From an uncultured Collinsella sp. (GTDB lineage: Bacteria > Actinomycetota > Coriobacteriia > Coriobacteriales > Coriobacteriaceae), in assembly GCA_934668875.1 (NCBI GenBank), contig CAKUON010000009.1, forward strand, positions 1 to 64,000: a stretch of 64,000 bases of DNA, in the 5' to 3' direction. Positions 24,539 through 32,767 of this stretch are shown here, piece after piece. Position 1 is the first letter of the stretch. Each line of letters opens with the position of its first letter. The position numbers were made by a program, and so were the translations under genes. The notes under the pieces are model-generated. The model was not told where the DNA came from, did no database searches, and saw only the letters and a program-made list of their open reading frames with translations.

Positions 24539-25367
24539 CTGTATTCTCCTTTGTGTCTTCGTTCACGCACCATGCCTTCAGGCAGTGCGTCTGTCTTTTG
24601 TCCTCCGGCGGCAGCTGCATGTAATCCCCGTAGCACTTGGTCAGGTATTCGTCCCAGCAGCCCATAGCGGGGAGCATGTGCTCCTCGAACTCAACCTCGA
24701 CCATGTCCTCGTAGCCTTCCTTGGGAAGCGACCACCCGTGTTTGGCCAGTCCGAGTACGCTGCTGACGCGGCAAGCCGCGTCATAACCAGGCTCGGTTGC
24801 AACGCGCTCAGCCATTGCCATCATCTTCGTCTTTGCGTGCTCCGGATTAAGAAGCGCTTTGGCTGCGTTCTTTATGAAGCGTTTTCCCATTGAGTCCGAA
24901 TTATGATTGGCGCTCGACCAAACGCTTGCACGCGAGGCCTTGTTCATGCGGACTTGCATGCGCTCAACCTCGCTCTCGTCAGAAGAAACGCCATCCATAA
25001 CGAAAACATCTATCCAGAGCATTTGATCCATTACCCCTTCATAGGTAGGCTCTTGAGCTCTAATACTTTCGGTGCAGAACTTGCGCCAGGGGTAAACAAA
25101 CGGGCTATTCTCGGGGCCAACGAGCCTGAGTCCAGCCGGCAACTCGCCAGCAAGCGTTGCAAGACGATCGTAATCGGGGCGCGGCATACAGACGTCGATA
25201 TCGTCATCCCAGGGGATGAATCCCTTGTGGCGAATAGCGCCAAGCAAAGTGCCGGCCGTAAGCGAGTATCGAAGGCCGTGTTCGGAGCAAAAGGCATCAA
25301 ACGCTTCAAGAAGCTCCAGCTCCTTCTGGTGTAGCTCTTCGATAGAGAGTGGGGTGATGTTACACAT
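24531..25367 (-). CDS. licD: LicD-family phosphotransferase
   Basis: This 278-residue protein shows the LicD signature TAGTLLGAIRHKGFIPWDDD followed by IDV (positions 38-60), a nucleotidyltransferase-fold site with the DDDID acidic cluster. LicD proteins move phosphocholine or similar groups from CDP carriers to surface glycans. No choline uptake or licC gene is nearby, but a TagD-type cytidylyltransferase is, so the donor may be a CDP-polyol. Its start overlaps the flippase gene end by 8 bp. Confidence 0.9.
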   Translation of the reverse strand: MCNITPLSIEELHQKELELLEAFDAFCSEHGLRYSLTAGTLLGAIRHKGFIPWDDDIDVCMPRPDYDRLATLAGELPAGLRLVGPENSPFVYPWRKFCTESIRAQEPTYEGVMDQMLWIDVFVMDGVSSDESEVERMQVRMNKASRASVWSSANHNSDSMGKRFIKNAAKALLNPEHAKTKMMAMAERVATEPGYDAACRVSSVLGLAKHGWSLPKEGYEDMVEVEFEEHMLPAMGCWDEYLTKCYGDYMQLPPEDKRQTHCLKAWCVNEDTKENTDA

Positions 25368-26604
25368 GCAACTTTCCCTTCCTTAAACATTCAATCAGCG
25401 CAAACCCCCTGGTTCCAAGTAGCGCGACCTCGGCTATGCAGCGGATTACGCAGATCGCGAGCAAAGATGACCTGCCGAGAAGCGCCATCGCGAGGAGCAG
25501 AGCAGCGTTAATAACACCGGAAGCAACAGTCGAGGCGGTGAGTTCGTTGACCTTACCCAAAGCGCCGAGTACCGGCCAGCCAATCAAGATCGAATAGAAA
25601 GAGAGCGGCAGGACAGGGCTGAGGGCAACCATGACCCAAGAACCCGCAACGTAGCCCTGTCCGCCAAGTAGAAAAAAAACCTGCGGGGACAGTAGGCAAT
25701 ACGCAACGGTGCCGACCAGTAGGGCGGGAGCTGCCATAATCGCCATCTTCCTAACAGCGCCCAGATCCCGATGCGCCACAACATGGGGATACAGACTGCT
25801 TGATATCGGAGAATAGAGCGCTTGAACCGCGCTCACGGTTGTGAGGGCGAGCGACCAGTACGCGATTTCCGTCGGGTCGGTGAGCACGATTCCCACGACG
25901 AAAGTGGTGAACCCCGAGACAAGGGTGGTGCCGATGTTCGACACGCAATACACGGCAGATCTCTTTAGCTCAGCCAAGGCGTTTCGGAAGCCACCGAAGG
26001 AAACCCGCACGCCGTAGCGGGTTCGAACGGTCATGAAGCTCCAGATAAGCGCTACTAAGCCGCCCAGGGTATCCGCAACTGCGACGAGCAGAAGATCCTG
26101 CGGTCCATGGACCACCAGAAGAGTCAGGCCGACCGTGATCACCTTTGCCGCAAAGAAACGCGTGGTGAGCGGCTCCATGTCCTCAAAACCTTGAAACATG
26201 AAATCCGGTAGCAAGGCCCTGAGCACGGTGGAGACATAGGCAATCAGTACATACCCCATATTGTCCCAGAGCAGTGGGATGAACTGGGCGACGACCACGA
26301 CGACCGCGCACAGGCCGGCGGCGAGGAGAAGACGAGCGAGCTCTATGGAGCCGAGCAGGCGTGAAAGGACCTCGCAGTTGTCCCTCAGGTCGACGACTTG
26401 CTTTGTTCCGGAAAGCATGAAACCGAAGTCGGCGAGCGTCTGGACGATTCCCATGAACGACAACACGTAGGCATAGACGGCGTAGCCACCCGTGCCCAGC
26501 ACGCGCGTGAGGTACGGCACGAGGATGAGGGGGAAGACGTACTTAAGTACTTGTAATCCGTACTGCCAAATTATGTTTTTGGCGAGTGTGTTACTGCTTT
26601 TCAA
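25360..26604 (-). CDS. Wzx-type polysaccharide flippase
   Basis: This 414-residue integral membrane protein has about twelve hydrophobic segments in the MATE/Wzx pattern. The N-terminus NIIWQYGLQVLKYVFPLILV and PYLTRVLGTGGYAVYAY are typical of PST-family flippases (oligosaccharide-lipid export). It is adjacent to LicD and lies downstream of a decayed glycosyltransferase. Confidence 0.9.
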   Translation of the reverse strand: MKSSNTLAKNIIWQYGLQVLKYVFPLILVPYLTRVLGTGGYAVYAYVLSFMGIVQTLADFGFMLSGTKQVVDLRDNCEVLSRLLGSIELARLLLAAGLCAVVVVVAQFIPLLWDNMGYVLIAYVSTVLRALLPDFMFQGFEDMEPLTTRFFAAKVITVGLTLLVVHGPQDLLLVAVADTLGGLVALIWSFMTVRTRYGVRVSFGGFRNALAELKRSAVYCVSNIGTTLVSGFTTFVVGIVLTDPTEIAYWSLALTTVSAVQALYSPISSSLYPHVVAHRDLGAVRKMAIMAAPALLVGTVAYCLLSPQVFFLLGGQGYVAGSWVMVALSPVLPLSFYSILIGWPVLGALGKVNELTASTVASGVINAALLLAMALLGRSSLLAICVIRCIAEVALLGTRGFALIECLRKGKLHV

Positions 26605-26612
26605 TATCTATA

Positions 26613-27273
26613 TCAACCCAAACAAATTTCAGTTTTCGTTTCTATTCGAGCTAAAGCGCAAGGCAATAAAGAGCGGGTGCCTGAGCCCTTAAAGCGAAAG
26701 CGACGCCAGCCGCCAGAGGACGCTATCGACTTCCAAAAGAACTTTCTCGGGATGGCCCATTTTTTCGAGGAACGACTTGCACTTTCCCCCGGCGACCTAT
26801 TCGCCTTCATCAACTCGGTAGCCAAAGCAAAAACGCAGCGAGATTCCCCGTCAACGAGCGCGACCGTGAGGTTTGCAAACAAGAGGCCGAGCTGATAGAG
26901 GGTCTGGTCATACATCCTCTGGTGAAAAGGAAAGCCCAACGTCCGGCGCGAAGCAAGCATGGCTTCGATCGTGAAGTACCTGTCTACAGACCTCTTGCTC
27001 GACGGGCTGTTCGAGGTTAACAAGTCAACTTGCTTTCGGTATGAGTAGTCCAATTCGCTGATGGTCGCCGCCTGAACCTCAGCACAATCCTTTATGCCTG
27101 CACAGTGTCCTCAAACCACACATCTTTGAGGAACTCTAGGCTTTGCCGCGTCTCGCGATCGAAGATCCTTCCCCATGCAACGCCGCTTGAGTGTTTCGTC
27201 CCCACAGAAATGACCCGCCCGAGCTCGCCGATATAGCGGGGAATAATCACGGTGATGTCGACCAAAGGTGTTG
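26613..27273 (-). pseudogene. decayed GT2 glycosyltransferase
   Basis: Two minus-strand frames together give a glycosyltransferase-2 C-terminal half. One (about 27270 down to 27097) reads GVAWGRIFDRETRQSLEF then VWFEDTVQA and hits a stop. The next (about 27100 down to 26613) continues with KDCAEVQAATISELDYSYRK and SKRSVDRYFTIEAMLASRR. The order AW-G-R-F ... EDT ... YSYR is the usual GT2 pattern, split by a frameshift near 27095-27100, and the N-terminal catalytic part is absent. A gene remnant is more likely than a working protein. Confidence 0.6.
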
Positions 27274-27360
27274 CAGGTCATAAGTCGTGGAGCTCGGGCG
27301 AGGAACGTTATGTGGTGGCCGAAACCCGGGTAAGCGCTCCCTGGCCATTCAGATTCAGGA

Positions 27361-27411
27361 GGTCCATCCGAAGCCCCTCGCGTGCGGTACGCGAGGGGCT
27401 TCGGATGGACC
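27361..27411. repeat. 23-bp perfect hairpin between the GT remnant and Wzy
   Basis: Arms of 23 bp with a 5-nt GCGGT loop; each arm includes CCGAAGCCCCTCGCG or its complement. It stands within 27274-27473, which otherwise shows no gene. It may be the remains of an inserted palindromic element that accompanied decay of the neighbouring gene. Confidence 0.9.
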
Positions 27412-27473
27412 GAATGCTTGGCGATCCTCCCGAGATTGTTCAACACTAGTCCCATTTAACAATCCTCATGAAT

Positions 27474-28529
27474 CTAAACAAGCTGCCAGAAAAAGGAAAA
27501 AGGAACGACACCGTGCCATTGCGGCCGGTAGACCATAATTACTACAAAGAACACGGCCGTAACTGCGCATATGCCGTAAACGAGGAGGAACTTGAGCTTC
27601 GTATCGATCTTTCGGAATCGCAGCGCCACGTATAAGGCAAGGAAAAACGAGGTAAACGTCGTCAGCCTCTGGAAGATGTTCACGAAGCAAGCGAGGAACT
27701 GGAAGACGGCCTGGAGCATGGATCCATGTAAAAGAACCCTCTCCTCCCTGTCGTCATCAGAAGCCTCCACCCCAAACAAATGGGAAACGACAATCAGTAA
27801 AGCGTCCATGGCGGTCATGATCGGCGCCGCGAGCGCATTCCCCCCTGACCACGAGGACATGCTATACGTCGAGTACTTGTCGAAGTTCTTCTCAACGAAG
27901 CTCCACACGAAATCAGGGGAAAGGGCCAAAGCCAACGCGACGACGCCATAACCCAGCATGACTTTCTTTGTCGGTGCGAGCGCCGAGAGCGGAATGAGCG
28001 CGAGCATGACGATGGCGGTCGAGTGAAACAGGGAGCCGAAAATGACCGCCGCAGCGAAACGGATCCTCTTCCCGGACTCCAGCCAAGGTATCGCCGCGAT
28101 GATGATTGCGGCGGCGATACCTTGGCGCATGAGGTTCATAAAGGAGGCGTACGTCAGAAGTGTCACATAGAGGAAGAGTGCGAGCACGGGATTGCAGTCC
28201 GACTTATAGACCACATACCCGACGCAGGCGGTCATGACCGCACTGGTGAAGAGAAGAAGGAGCTGCGGATTGGGGCTGACCACGTTCAAGGCCCGGAGGA
28301 GGTACAGGAACCCGGTTTCATACCAGGAGTGTGCCATCCACGCCGTCAGGTAAGCGTTCCAGTACTGGAGCGTATCCACTCCGACCGCGTAGCTTCTCAG
28401 GCCGGAGAGCGCGAACAAGACCAGGCAGGCCAAGATGATAAAGCATCGTCTCTCAGCATCCCCGCGCGACACGCCCGTGATTACACCGAGAACGAGAATC
28501 ACGACTATTTCCATCAGATAAATCGTCAT
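27474..28529 (-). CDS. EpsG-family Wzy-like polymerase
   Basis: This 351-residue membrane protein has about ten hydrophobic segments. The first loop carries LRSYAVGVDTLQYWNAY, resembling the RxxxxGxDxxxY motif of EpsG/Wzy polymerases, and ASFMNLMRQGIAAAII fits the second conserved region. It would polymerise repeat units outside the membrane. It overlaps the GT4 gene by ATGA. Confidence 0.85.
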   Translation of the reverse strand: MTIYLMEIVVILVLGVITGVSRGDAERRCFIILACLVLFALSGLRSYAVGVDTLQYWNAYLTAWMAHSWYETGFLYLLRALNVVSPNPQLLLLFTSAVMTACVGYVVYKSDCNPVLALFLYVTLLTYASFMNLMRQGIAAAIIIAAIPWLESGKRIRFAAAVIFGSLFHSTAIVMLALIPLSALAPTKKVMLGYGVVALALALSPDFVWSFVEKNFDKYSTYSMSSWSGGNALAAPIMTAMDALLIVVSHLFGVEASDDDREERVLLHGSMLQAVFQFLACFVNIFQRLTTFTSFFLALYVALRFRKIDTKLKFLLVYGICAVTAVFFVVIMVYRPQWHGVVPFSFFWQLV

Positions 28530-29620
28530 GCGCGCCCAATCACCTTTAGATAATCGGTTCGAATCGACTTAGCGATCGAGGGCCACGAAAACAACTCCGC
28601 AACGCGACATGAGGCCAGGGCCATCTCCGCATAGGCCTCAGCAGAGCTGGCGGCGACGACGATGGCTTCCCGCACGGATTCGGGAGAAAGGTCGCAGACC
28701 CATCCGGCTCCCTCGGCGAGGATGACGTCGGACATGTTGGTACCCGGGGTGACCACGCACGGCAACCCGTAGGCGCACGCCTCGAGCAGGCCCATCGGCA
28801 TCCCCTCGTAGCGTGATGTGAGGAGAAAGATGTCCGCGGCGCGCAGAACCGCATCCTTCTCATCCCCGTATACAGGGCCGCGAACGGCAACGACGTCTGA
28901 AAGCCCCGCGGCCTGTAGCTTTTTCTCCATCTCGTTTGAGAAGCCGTTGACGGAGTTGCCGTAAATCGAGAGATGGAAGCGCGGTGAATCCGCGCAAGCA
29001 TTCAACGGAGTAAGCGCTTCGAGGAGGACGTCCAACCCCTTTTGATAGGGCTCCACTCTGCCAACGAACACAATTTCAGGCACGTCGCCATGCCACGACT
29101 CCCGATGAGGGCGCTCCTTGGGCACCTCTATGCCGTTCGGCTCGATGAAGCTGTTCCGGTTCCATTTCTCGCCGGACTCATCGCGTTCCTTCTCGGTAAG
29201 GTAGTGGATCGCAGCGGCGCCTTGAGCGAAACGGTTGTAGAAAACGGCGTTGCAGATTCGTTTCTTAAAGGTTTTCTTCCCCTGGTCTCCGCTCGTGAGG
29301 GCGCAGTGCGGCTCAATCACATATGGTATACCCGAAGACAGCACGCCCAAGAGGGTCGCGTTGGGATGAAACGCATAAAAGCCCTCAAAAACGATTAGGT
29401 CAGGGCGCCAGATTCGACTTGTGAAATCTTCAATGTCGAAAGCAAAGTCGTTAGGGTTCCTGTAGAAGGGAAGGCCCCTCCATTCTACGCGCTCGACAGG
29501 TCTCATGTTATACCAGACAACCTCTTCGAGTTCGGATAAGGCCCCGATCAGTGCAGGCACACAGTACGTAGGGCCCGCGAAGCCCTCAAACTCAAGGTTC
29601 GAGAGAAATAGAATCCTCAT
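28526..29620 (-). CDS. GT4-family glycosyltransferase
   Basis: This 364-residue GT-B enzyme has an N-terminal acceptor domain and a C-terminal donor domain with EIVFVGRVEPYQKGLDVLLE and the E-x7-E motif in RYEGMPMGLLEACAYGLP. No signal or membrane segment. It lies between the GT2 and Wzy genes of the operon. Confidence 0.92.
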   Translation of the reverse strand: MRILFLSNLEFEGFAGPTYCVPALIGALSELEEVVWYNMRPVERVEWRGLPFYRNPNDFAFDIEDFTSRIWRPDLIVFEGFYAFHPNATLLGVLSSGIPYVIEPHCALTSGDQGKKTFKKRICNAVFYNRFAQGAAAIHYLTEKERDESGEKWNRNSFIEPNGIEVPKERPHRESWHGDVPEIVFVGRVEPYQKGLDVLLEALTPLNACADSPRFHLSIYGNSVNGFSNEMEKKLQAAGLSDVVAVRGPVYGDEKDAVLRAADIFLLTSRYEGMPMGLLEACAYGLPCVVTPGTNMSDVILAEGAGWVCDLSPESVREAIVVAASSAEAYAEMALASCRVAELFSWPSIAKSIRTDYLKVIGRA

Positions 29621-29632
29621 TCAGCCTCAATC

Positions 29633-30403
29633 CTAAATTCTTTTAAGCACCGCGTGCGTCAGCTGCCAGAACAGACAATACGCGGAATAGACTGGGTTTA
29701 TCTTCTCCACTTTTCGGTAGGCGTTCCACGTGCGGGAAACTGCACGGAATTTATTAGCGGAGCGGGAGCCGCCATGTTTCCTGTTCTTTGCAAGCACCTC
29801 GTCGAGGCCGCCGGCTGGAACGCCGCTCTTGAGGACCTGGAGCCAGACGACCATGTCTTCAGGGAAATCGAACGAATCCCCGAAATCGGGACAAACGAGA
29901 AGACTCAGGGGTATTTTCGAGAGGTCGAACGCGATGGTATGGCTGCAGGTCACGGTGTTCTTGAGAAAACTGTCGTAGTCGATGCTCTTGGGTACGTGTA
30001 CGTAATTCCTATGCTGTCCGTCAGACTCAATGGTCTCGTACGATGTGAAGCACATCCCCAGACCACAATCCCGCATGTACGCAAGCTGGTGATCAAGTTT
30101 ATCCGGAAGCCATGCGTCATCGGCGTCCATGAACGCGACGAAATCGCCGGAAACGTGTTCAATACCGGTATTGCGCGACTTAGCCGCACCAACGTTGTGC
30201 TCGTTGGGATGAACCGAGATTCGACGATCCTTGTTCTCGTATTCCTTCGCAAGTCGAAGAGATGCGTCCGAAGAACAATCTTCGACCACGATGAGCTCCC
30301 AGTTCTTATAGGACTGAGAAAGAACGGAGTCGAAGGTCTCGACAAGATACGGCTCAGCATTGTAGAGGGGCATAATGATGGAAACCAGGGGAGAATCGGT
30401 CAT
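29633..30403 (-). CDS. GT2-family glycosyltransferase
   Basis: This 256-residue GT-A enzyme starts VSIIMPLYNAEPYLVETFDS, with the DxD-type FMDADDAWLPDKL near 92 and a downstream FPEDMVVWLQ. It lacks membrane segments. It follows the initiating transferase by 3 bp and probably adds the second sugar. Confidence 0.92.
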   Translation of the reverse strand: MTDSPLVSIIMPLYNAEPYLVETFDSVLSQSYKNWELIVVEDCSSDASLRLAKEYENKDRRISVHPNEHNVGAAKSRNTGIEHVSGDFVAFMDADDAWLPDKLDHQLAYMRDCGLGMCFTSYETIESDGQHRNYVHVPKSIDYDSFLKNTVTCSHTIAFDLSKIPLSLLVCPDFGDSFDFPEDMVVWLQVLKSGVPAGGLDEVLAKNRKHGGSRSANKFRAVSRTWNAYRKVEKINPVYSAYCLFWQLTHAVLKRI

Positions 30404-30406
30404 ACG

Positions 30407-31240
30407 TTACTTCCCCCTCCTCATCGCCTTGAACGTTTTTACGAACACGCGGGTATCCAACCCGAGCGACTGATGGCGCACATAAAAGAGCTCACGAGCT
30501 TGCCTCTGACCACTTCTCCACGTGGATTCGTTGCGGTCAGTCGCAGCCCACCAACCGGTGATGCCAGGCTTACATGCGAGCACCTCATCGCGTGCATCGC
30601 CGTATTCATACGTTTCCTCAAGTGTTACGGGACGAGGGCCAATGACGGATAAATCACCCGAGAGAACGTTAATGAATTGAGGAAGTTCGTCCAACGAAGT
30701 GCGGCGAAGAAAGCGGCCTACACGCGTGATTCGGGGATCATCGTCAACCTTCTGTTCGCGCTGCCATTGCGCCAGTTGATCGGGAGTCATGTATTTCTCA
30801 GGGTGCTCGTGAGCGTCAGAGACCATGGTGCGGAGTTTGAAGATATAGATAGGCTTTCCACCCTTACCAACTCGCTTTTGACGGAAGAACGGCTTTCCGG
30901 GAGAGTCAATCTCAATGGCGACGCATGCAGCTACAACGGGGACGGCCAACACCGCGCAGACCGCAGCAGAAAAAACGATGTCGAAAGCTCGCTTGAAGGC
31001 AAAATAGGCAGGCCCACCTTTCTTGGGGGCGGCAGCCTTGGGATCTGCGGCGGGAGCCCTATAGCTTCCCGGCGCCACGAAATCTTGCGCTGGTGCAGGG
31101 TTCTCGACGGTAAGTGGAAATTCCGTCGCCATATGAGTCTGAGAGGGTTCCTGCCGATCCATGGCTTGATAAATCAGTGCCGTACCAACGGGCGCATCCG
31201 TTTCACTTTCTGTATTATCCAACACGTTCTCTTCCAACAT
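30407..31240 (-). CDS. initiating sugar transferase (PNPT/WbaP-like)
   Basis: This 277-residue protein has a Pro-rich cytoplasmic N-terminus of about 85 residues, one membrane re-entrant helix (FDIVFSAAVCAVLAVPVVAA) and the bacterial sugar-transferase domain: KRVGKGGKPIYIFKLRTM, RRTSLDELPQFINVL and SVIGPRPVTLEE. It is a monotopic polyprenyl-phosphate phosphoglycosyl transferase and should start the repeat unit on undecaprenyl phosphate. Confidence 0.92.
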   Translation of the reverse strand: MLEENVLDNTESETDAPVGTALIYQAMDRQEPSQTHMATEFPLTVENPAPAQDFVAPGSYRAPAADPKAAAPKKGGPAYFAFKRAFDIVFSAAVCAVLAVPVVAACVAIEIDSPGKPFFRQKRVGKGGKPIYIFKLRTMVSDAHEHPEKYMTPDQLAQWQREQKVDDDPRITRVGRFLRRTSLDELPQFINVLSGDLSVIGPRPVTLEETYEYGDARDEVLACKPGITGWWAATDRNESTWRSGQRQARELFYVRHQSLGLDTRVFVKTFKAMRRGK

Positions 31241-31291
31241 TTCGTCCCCGGGTCGGGGATCCTTCCTGTCCTTAGAAGCAATCGCAAGCAG

Positions 31292-31837
31292 CTAGGCGGT
31301 TGCCTTATTGAGGTTGCGCATGACGCGCTGCTCGTTTGAAAGCACAGCAAGGCCAACGCGGGTGGTTACGCATCGGCCGCACAGGTTGAGCTCCAGATAA
31401 GCAGTGCATTTACGTCTATTAATGGTTTTGATGAGGCCTTCGTGGCCCAGCAGCGGACCAGCCGTCACTACGACCTGGTCACCGTCTTTAAGGGCCTCGC
31501 TCATGGGCACTACGCGGTCTCCCCTATGCGTAAAGCCGCCAATAAGCTGGACCTCTTCTTTTGCCAACGGCACAAACTGACCGTCCTGGGAAAGCACCCG
31601 GGCAAAGTCGTCCATGCGCAGCAGATACTGTTGCACGGTGCGGGGATCTGCCGTGTCGCAGATAAGATAACCGGGAAAGAGCGGTTTGGTCGTATTAACC
31701 CATTCACCGTGAACTTTGATCTCGGTTTGATATTGGGAATAAAAGAGCTCTTGCATGGCACCAGCCGGCACCATGCGCTCGATTCGCTCGCGCATTATGT
31801 CTTCGTGACCGTTAATGACCTGGATCACATACCACAC
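31292..31837 (-). CDS. loaP: LoaP/NusG-like processive antiterminator
   Basis: This 181-residue NusG paralogue starts at GTG 31837, preferred because AAGGGGG lies about 9 nt upstream (the frame also permits GTG at 31846). The N-terminal NGN domain shows VWYVIQVINGHED and FPGYLICDT; the C-terminal KOW domain shows DGDQVVVTAGPLLGHEGLI. Specialised NusG paralogues of this kind (LoaP, UpxY, RfaH) let polymerase read through long polysaccharide operons. It is the first gene of the cluster, with a long structured leader upstream, as expected for LoaP control. Confidence 0.85.
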   Translation of the reverse strand: MWYVIQVINGHEDIMRERIERMVPAGAMQELFYSQYQTEIKVHGEWVNTTKPLFPGYLICDTADPRTVQQYLLRMDDFARVLSQDGQFVPLAKEEVQLIGGFTHRGDRVVPMSEALKDGDQVVVTAGPLLGHEGLIKTINRRKCTAYLELNLCGRCVTTRVGLAVLSNEQRVMRNLNKATA

Positions 31838-32035
31838 GAGCACCACCCCCTTGCTGTCTTACGTGTGGCTCACGGGGTTTGGATATGGCTTCGCCAGGGC
31901 GCTTGTGCGCGAAGGCGCTCCATATTCAAACCCTGAGCCCAGTCAGACAAGCACGTGGCTCTGCCCCACCGTGAACGGTATGTACAAATGCAGTTGCTAG
32001 AGACGCGGACGTGTATCGCAAAATGACCGCATCCC

Positions 32036-32095
32036 CAGCTGGCTGCGTGCGAACCAGTCAAGCGGGTACAAAACTGGACCGCACGCAAACAGCTG
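32036..32095 (-). promoter_or_regulatory. large stem-loop in the loaP leader
   Basis: Arms of 23 nt (CAGCTGTTTGCGTGCGGTCC... against ...GGTTCGCACGCAGCCAGCTG) pair at 19 of 23 positions around a 14-nt loop. Its position about 200 nt before loaP suggests a regulatory RNA element, possibly the antiterminator recognition hairpin. Confidence 0.55.
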
Positions 32096-32305
32096 AAGGA
32101 CTGCCGTGGTTTGCCGTAACAACTTATTGCACCTTCTAATGCGAACTTATAAATAGCCGCAAAAACAAGTGCAAAACGTGCATGGCAATCGATATTGGAG
32201 CTCGTGGTTTTTCTAACACCGCCGTTACGGCCGGATGCTGATCGACCCTGCGCTTTATGGCTTGCTGGAGCCGCGAGCACAGTTGAACTCATGTAACGTT
32301 AGGTA

Positions 32306-32320
32306 TCCTAGCACAAGCTG
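32306..32320 (-). promoter_or_regulatory. candidate promoter of the polysaccharide operon
   Basis: The minus strand reads TGTGCTAGGAT, an extended -10 (TGC-TAGGAT). No good -35 is seen 17 nt upstream. The assignment rests on the -10 and on its position before the leader. Confidence 0.35.
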
Positions 32321-32581
32321 TTAGTGAAACTGATTTGGGCTGCGTTTGACAACATATCGTTCATTTGACGTGCTTAAGGGGGTTGTTTTTGGATGTTGTT
32401 CACGTCGGCGCAGGTTATTGGGGTGCAAGCGGTGATTAGAGACGTTCATGAAGCCCGAATTGACCAGCGAGGCGTGCTGGTAATCGCGTTCGTCTAACAA
32501 ACTATGTACAGACATGGGAAATTAATTGTGCAACTTTTTGTTGACGTAGGTGGGGTTTGCAGCGCGTGGTGTTTTGGCATG

Positions 32582-32612
32582 AAAAAAGGCCTTCGGAATT
32601 CCGAAGGCCTTT
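32582..32612 (-). terminator. intrinsic terminator of tRNA-Ala copy 2
   Basis: Hairpin AGGCCTTCGG-AATT-CCGAAGGCCT followed by a T-run on the minus strand, 12 nt beyond the tRNA. Confidence 0.92.
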
Positions 32613-32622
32613 GCATTCACGA

Positions 32623-32698
32623 TGGTGGAGACGAGGGGGATCGAACCCCTGACCTCTTGACTGCCAGTCAAGCGCTCTCCCAGCTGAGCTACGCCCCC
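32623..32698 (-). tRNA. tRNA-Ala (anticodon GGC), copy 2
   Basis: Same sequence as the copy at 4738-4810, but with CCA encoded (32623-32625). The two genes have the same orientation and bracket about 28 kb of accessory genes. Confidence 0.95.
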
Positions 32699-32711
32699 GT
32701 GACGAGGTGAT

Positions 32712-32740
32712 ACTATAGGGGAAGATGACGCGGCGTGCAA
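32712..32740 (-). promoter_or_regulatory. promoter of tRNA-Ala copy 2
   Basis: Minus-strand TTGCAC, 17-nt spacer, TATAGT, with the -10 13 nt before the tRNA 5' end. Confidence 0.8.
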
Positions 32741-32767
32741 GGACTTTTTAAGTCAAATTCTAAATGC

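Larger units (their letters stand above)
31838..32581. other. long non-coding leader and spacer of the polysaccharide operon
   Basis: This holds no supported gene; the open minus-strand frame from 32292 lacks a ribosome site and protein-like composition. From the promoter candidate near 32306 the transcript would have a leader of about 460 nt, with a large stem-loop at 32036-32095 and a smaller GCGC-TTGT-GCGC hairpin near 31890-31910. The right part (32320-32580) is spacer to the tRNA-Ala terminator. Confidence 0.55.

Noticed and set aside
31870..32292. 140-residue minus-strand frame in the loaP leader
   Set aside because: Cys/Ser/Arg-rich, no ribosome site, overlaps a stem-loop; better explained as leader RNA.
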